Source: Bicyclus anynana (taxonomy: Eukaryota; Arthropoda; Insecta; Lepidoptera; Nymphalidae). From it: a stretch of 64,000 nucleotides of DNA. The notes beneath the pieces were generated by a model that saw nothing but the letters and a program-made list of their open reading frames with translations, had not been told where the DNA came from and did no database searches. Positions within the stretch are counted from its first letter, which is position 1, and every line of letters begins with the position of its first letter. The position numbers were made by a program, and so were the translations under genes. Below are positions 63,784-64,000 of the stretch, piece after piece. The stretch spans positions 13,025,740-13,089,739 of the forward strand of contig NC_069099.1 in assembly GCF_947172395.1 (NCBI RefSeq). The letters run 5' to 3'.

Positions 63784-64000
63784 GTGATAAAACATACAAA
63801 AAAATAAATAGAAGAGGCGTAGGGGTCAAAGTGTAAGTCGATTTTCTCGCGGATGAAGTCGCGGGAATCTGCTAGTATTAATATAATCATGAATTAGCAC
63901 GCTACGAGTAACTTTGTTTTAAATAAAAACATTAGGTCCTAAAAATAGTATTTTAGTAAGCTTATCAAGTGACCAAACATTTGTGTATCGTCCAGAAATT
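63784..64000. other. Fam-D end fragment and AT-rich DNA
   Basis: TTTTCTCGCGGATGAAGTCG at 63,842 is a plus-oriented Fam-D terminus, giving an inverted pair with the copy at 63,564. The rest is unassigned. Confidence 0.55.

Overview
This is a window of insect nuclear DNA, almost certainly from a moth or butterfly (Lepidoptera). It is AT-rich, has no bacterial-style gene packing, and is filled with dispersed repeats whose wording I recognise as lepidopteran: tRNA-derived SINEs of the GTGGCGCAGTGG type (Metulj-like), RTE-type LINE tails, a jockey-type LINE, and short inverted-repeat elements. I found no host gene that I can defend; every convincing coding region belongs to a transposable element. 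Species cannot be read from the sequence.

Repeat families defined by comparing copies inside this window, and used in the entries: Fam-A, tRNA-derived SINE (head GTGGCGCAGTGGTATG, end GGGCTAACTTGTAAAGAAT plus A-run), about 13 copies. Fam-B, a second tRNA-derived SINE (head GATAGCCCAGTGGATATG, end GAGCCGAATATGGGTTGATA), about 12 copies. Fam-C, a ~190 bp repeat that ends in ...AACCACGCGGGTGAAACC..GCGTCAGCTAGT. Fam-D, LINE-tail-like repeats that run from TACTAATATTATAAA to ..CGCGGACGAAGTCGCGGGCG.. Fam-E, fold-back elements bounded by AACCGACTTCC that carry 130 bp tandem units. Fam-F, a ~250 bp repeat carrying TGACGTCA. Strand is given relative to these wordings.

Layout. 1-765: an 11 bp CCCTACCCCTA array that is an expanded internal repeat of a Fam-D element, followed by a LINE protein tail. 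1-15 kb: scattered SINEs, LINE tails, one fold-back MITE (6.2 kb) and a 1.3 kb Fam-E element (13.0-14.3 kb), with mostly unique AT-rich DNA between. 15.8-19.6 kb: the one substantial coding element, a 5'-truncated jockey-clade LINE on the minus strand, with a zinc-knuckle gag-like ORF, a partial endonuclease and an uninterrupted reverse-transcriptase reading frame. 20-28 kb: SINEs in inverted and tandem arrangements. 28-32 kb: mostly unique AT-rich DNA with hairpins. 32.5-35 kb: a 1.44 kb Fam-E element with a 330 bp palindrome and six 130 bp units, then SINE debris. 35-50 kb: LINE tails (RTE type and another), Fam-F copies, a duplicated 121 bp segment and a 178 bp tandem duplication. 50-64 kb: sparser repeats, an AT palindrome cluster, two MITEs, a triple TGACGTCA cluster, and Fam-B/Fam-D copies to the end.

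How the parts work together: the LINE proteins (endonuclease plus reverse transcriptase) are the kind of machinery that mobilises LINEs and SINEs, but the jockey copy here is truncated and broken, so this window is best read as an archive of past insertions in an intergenic or intronic region. No new defence, biosynthetic or regulatory system is supported. The most unusual items are the phase-shifting 130 bp satellite inside Fam-E, the diverged 121 bp duplicate that matches no repeat family here, and a cluster of three perfect TGACGTCA sites.
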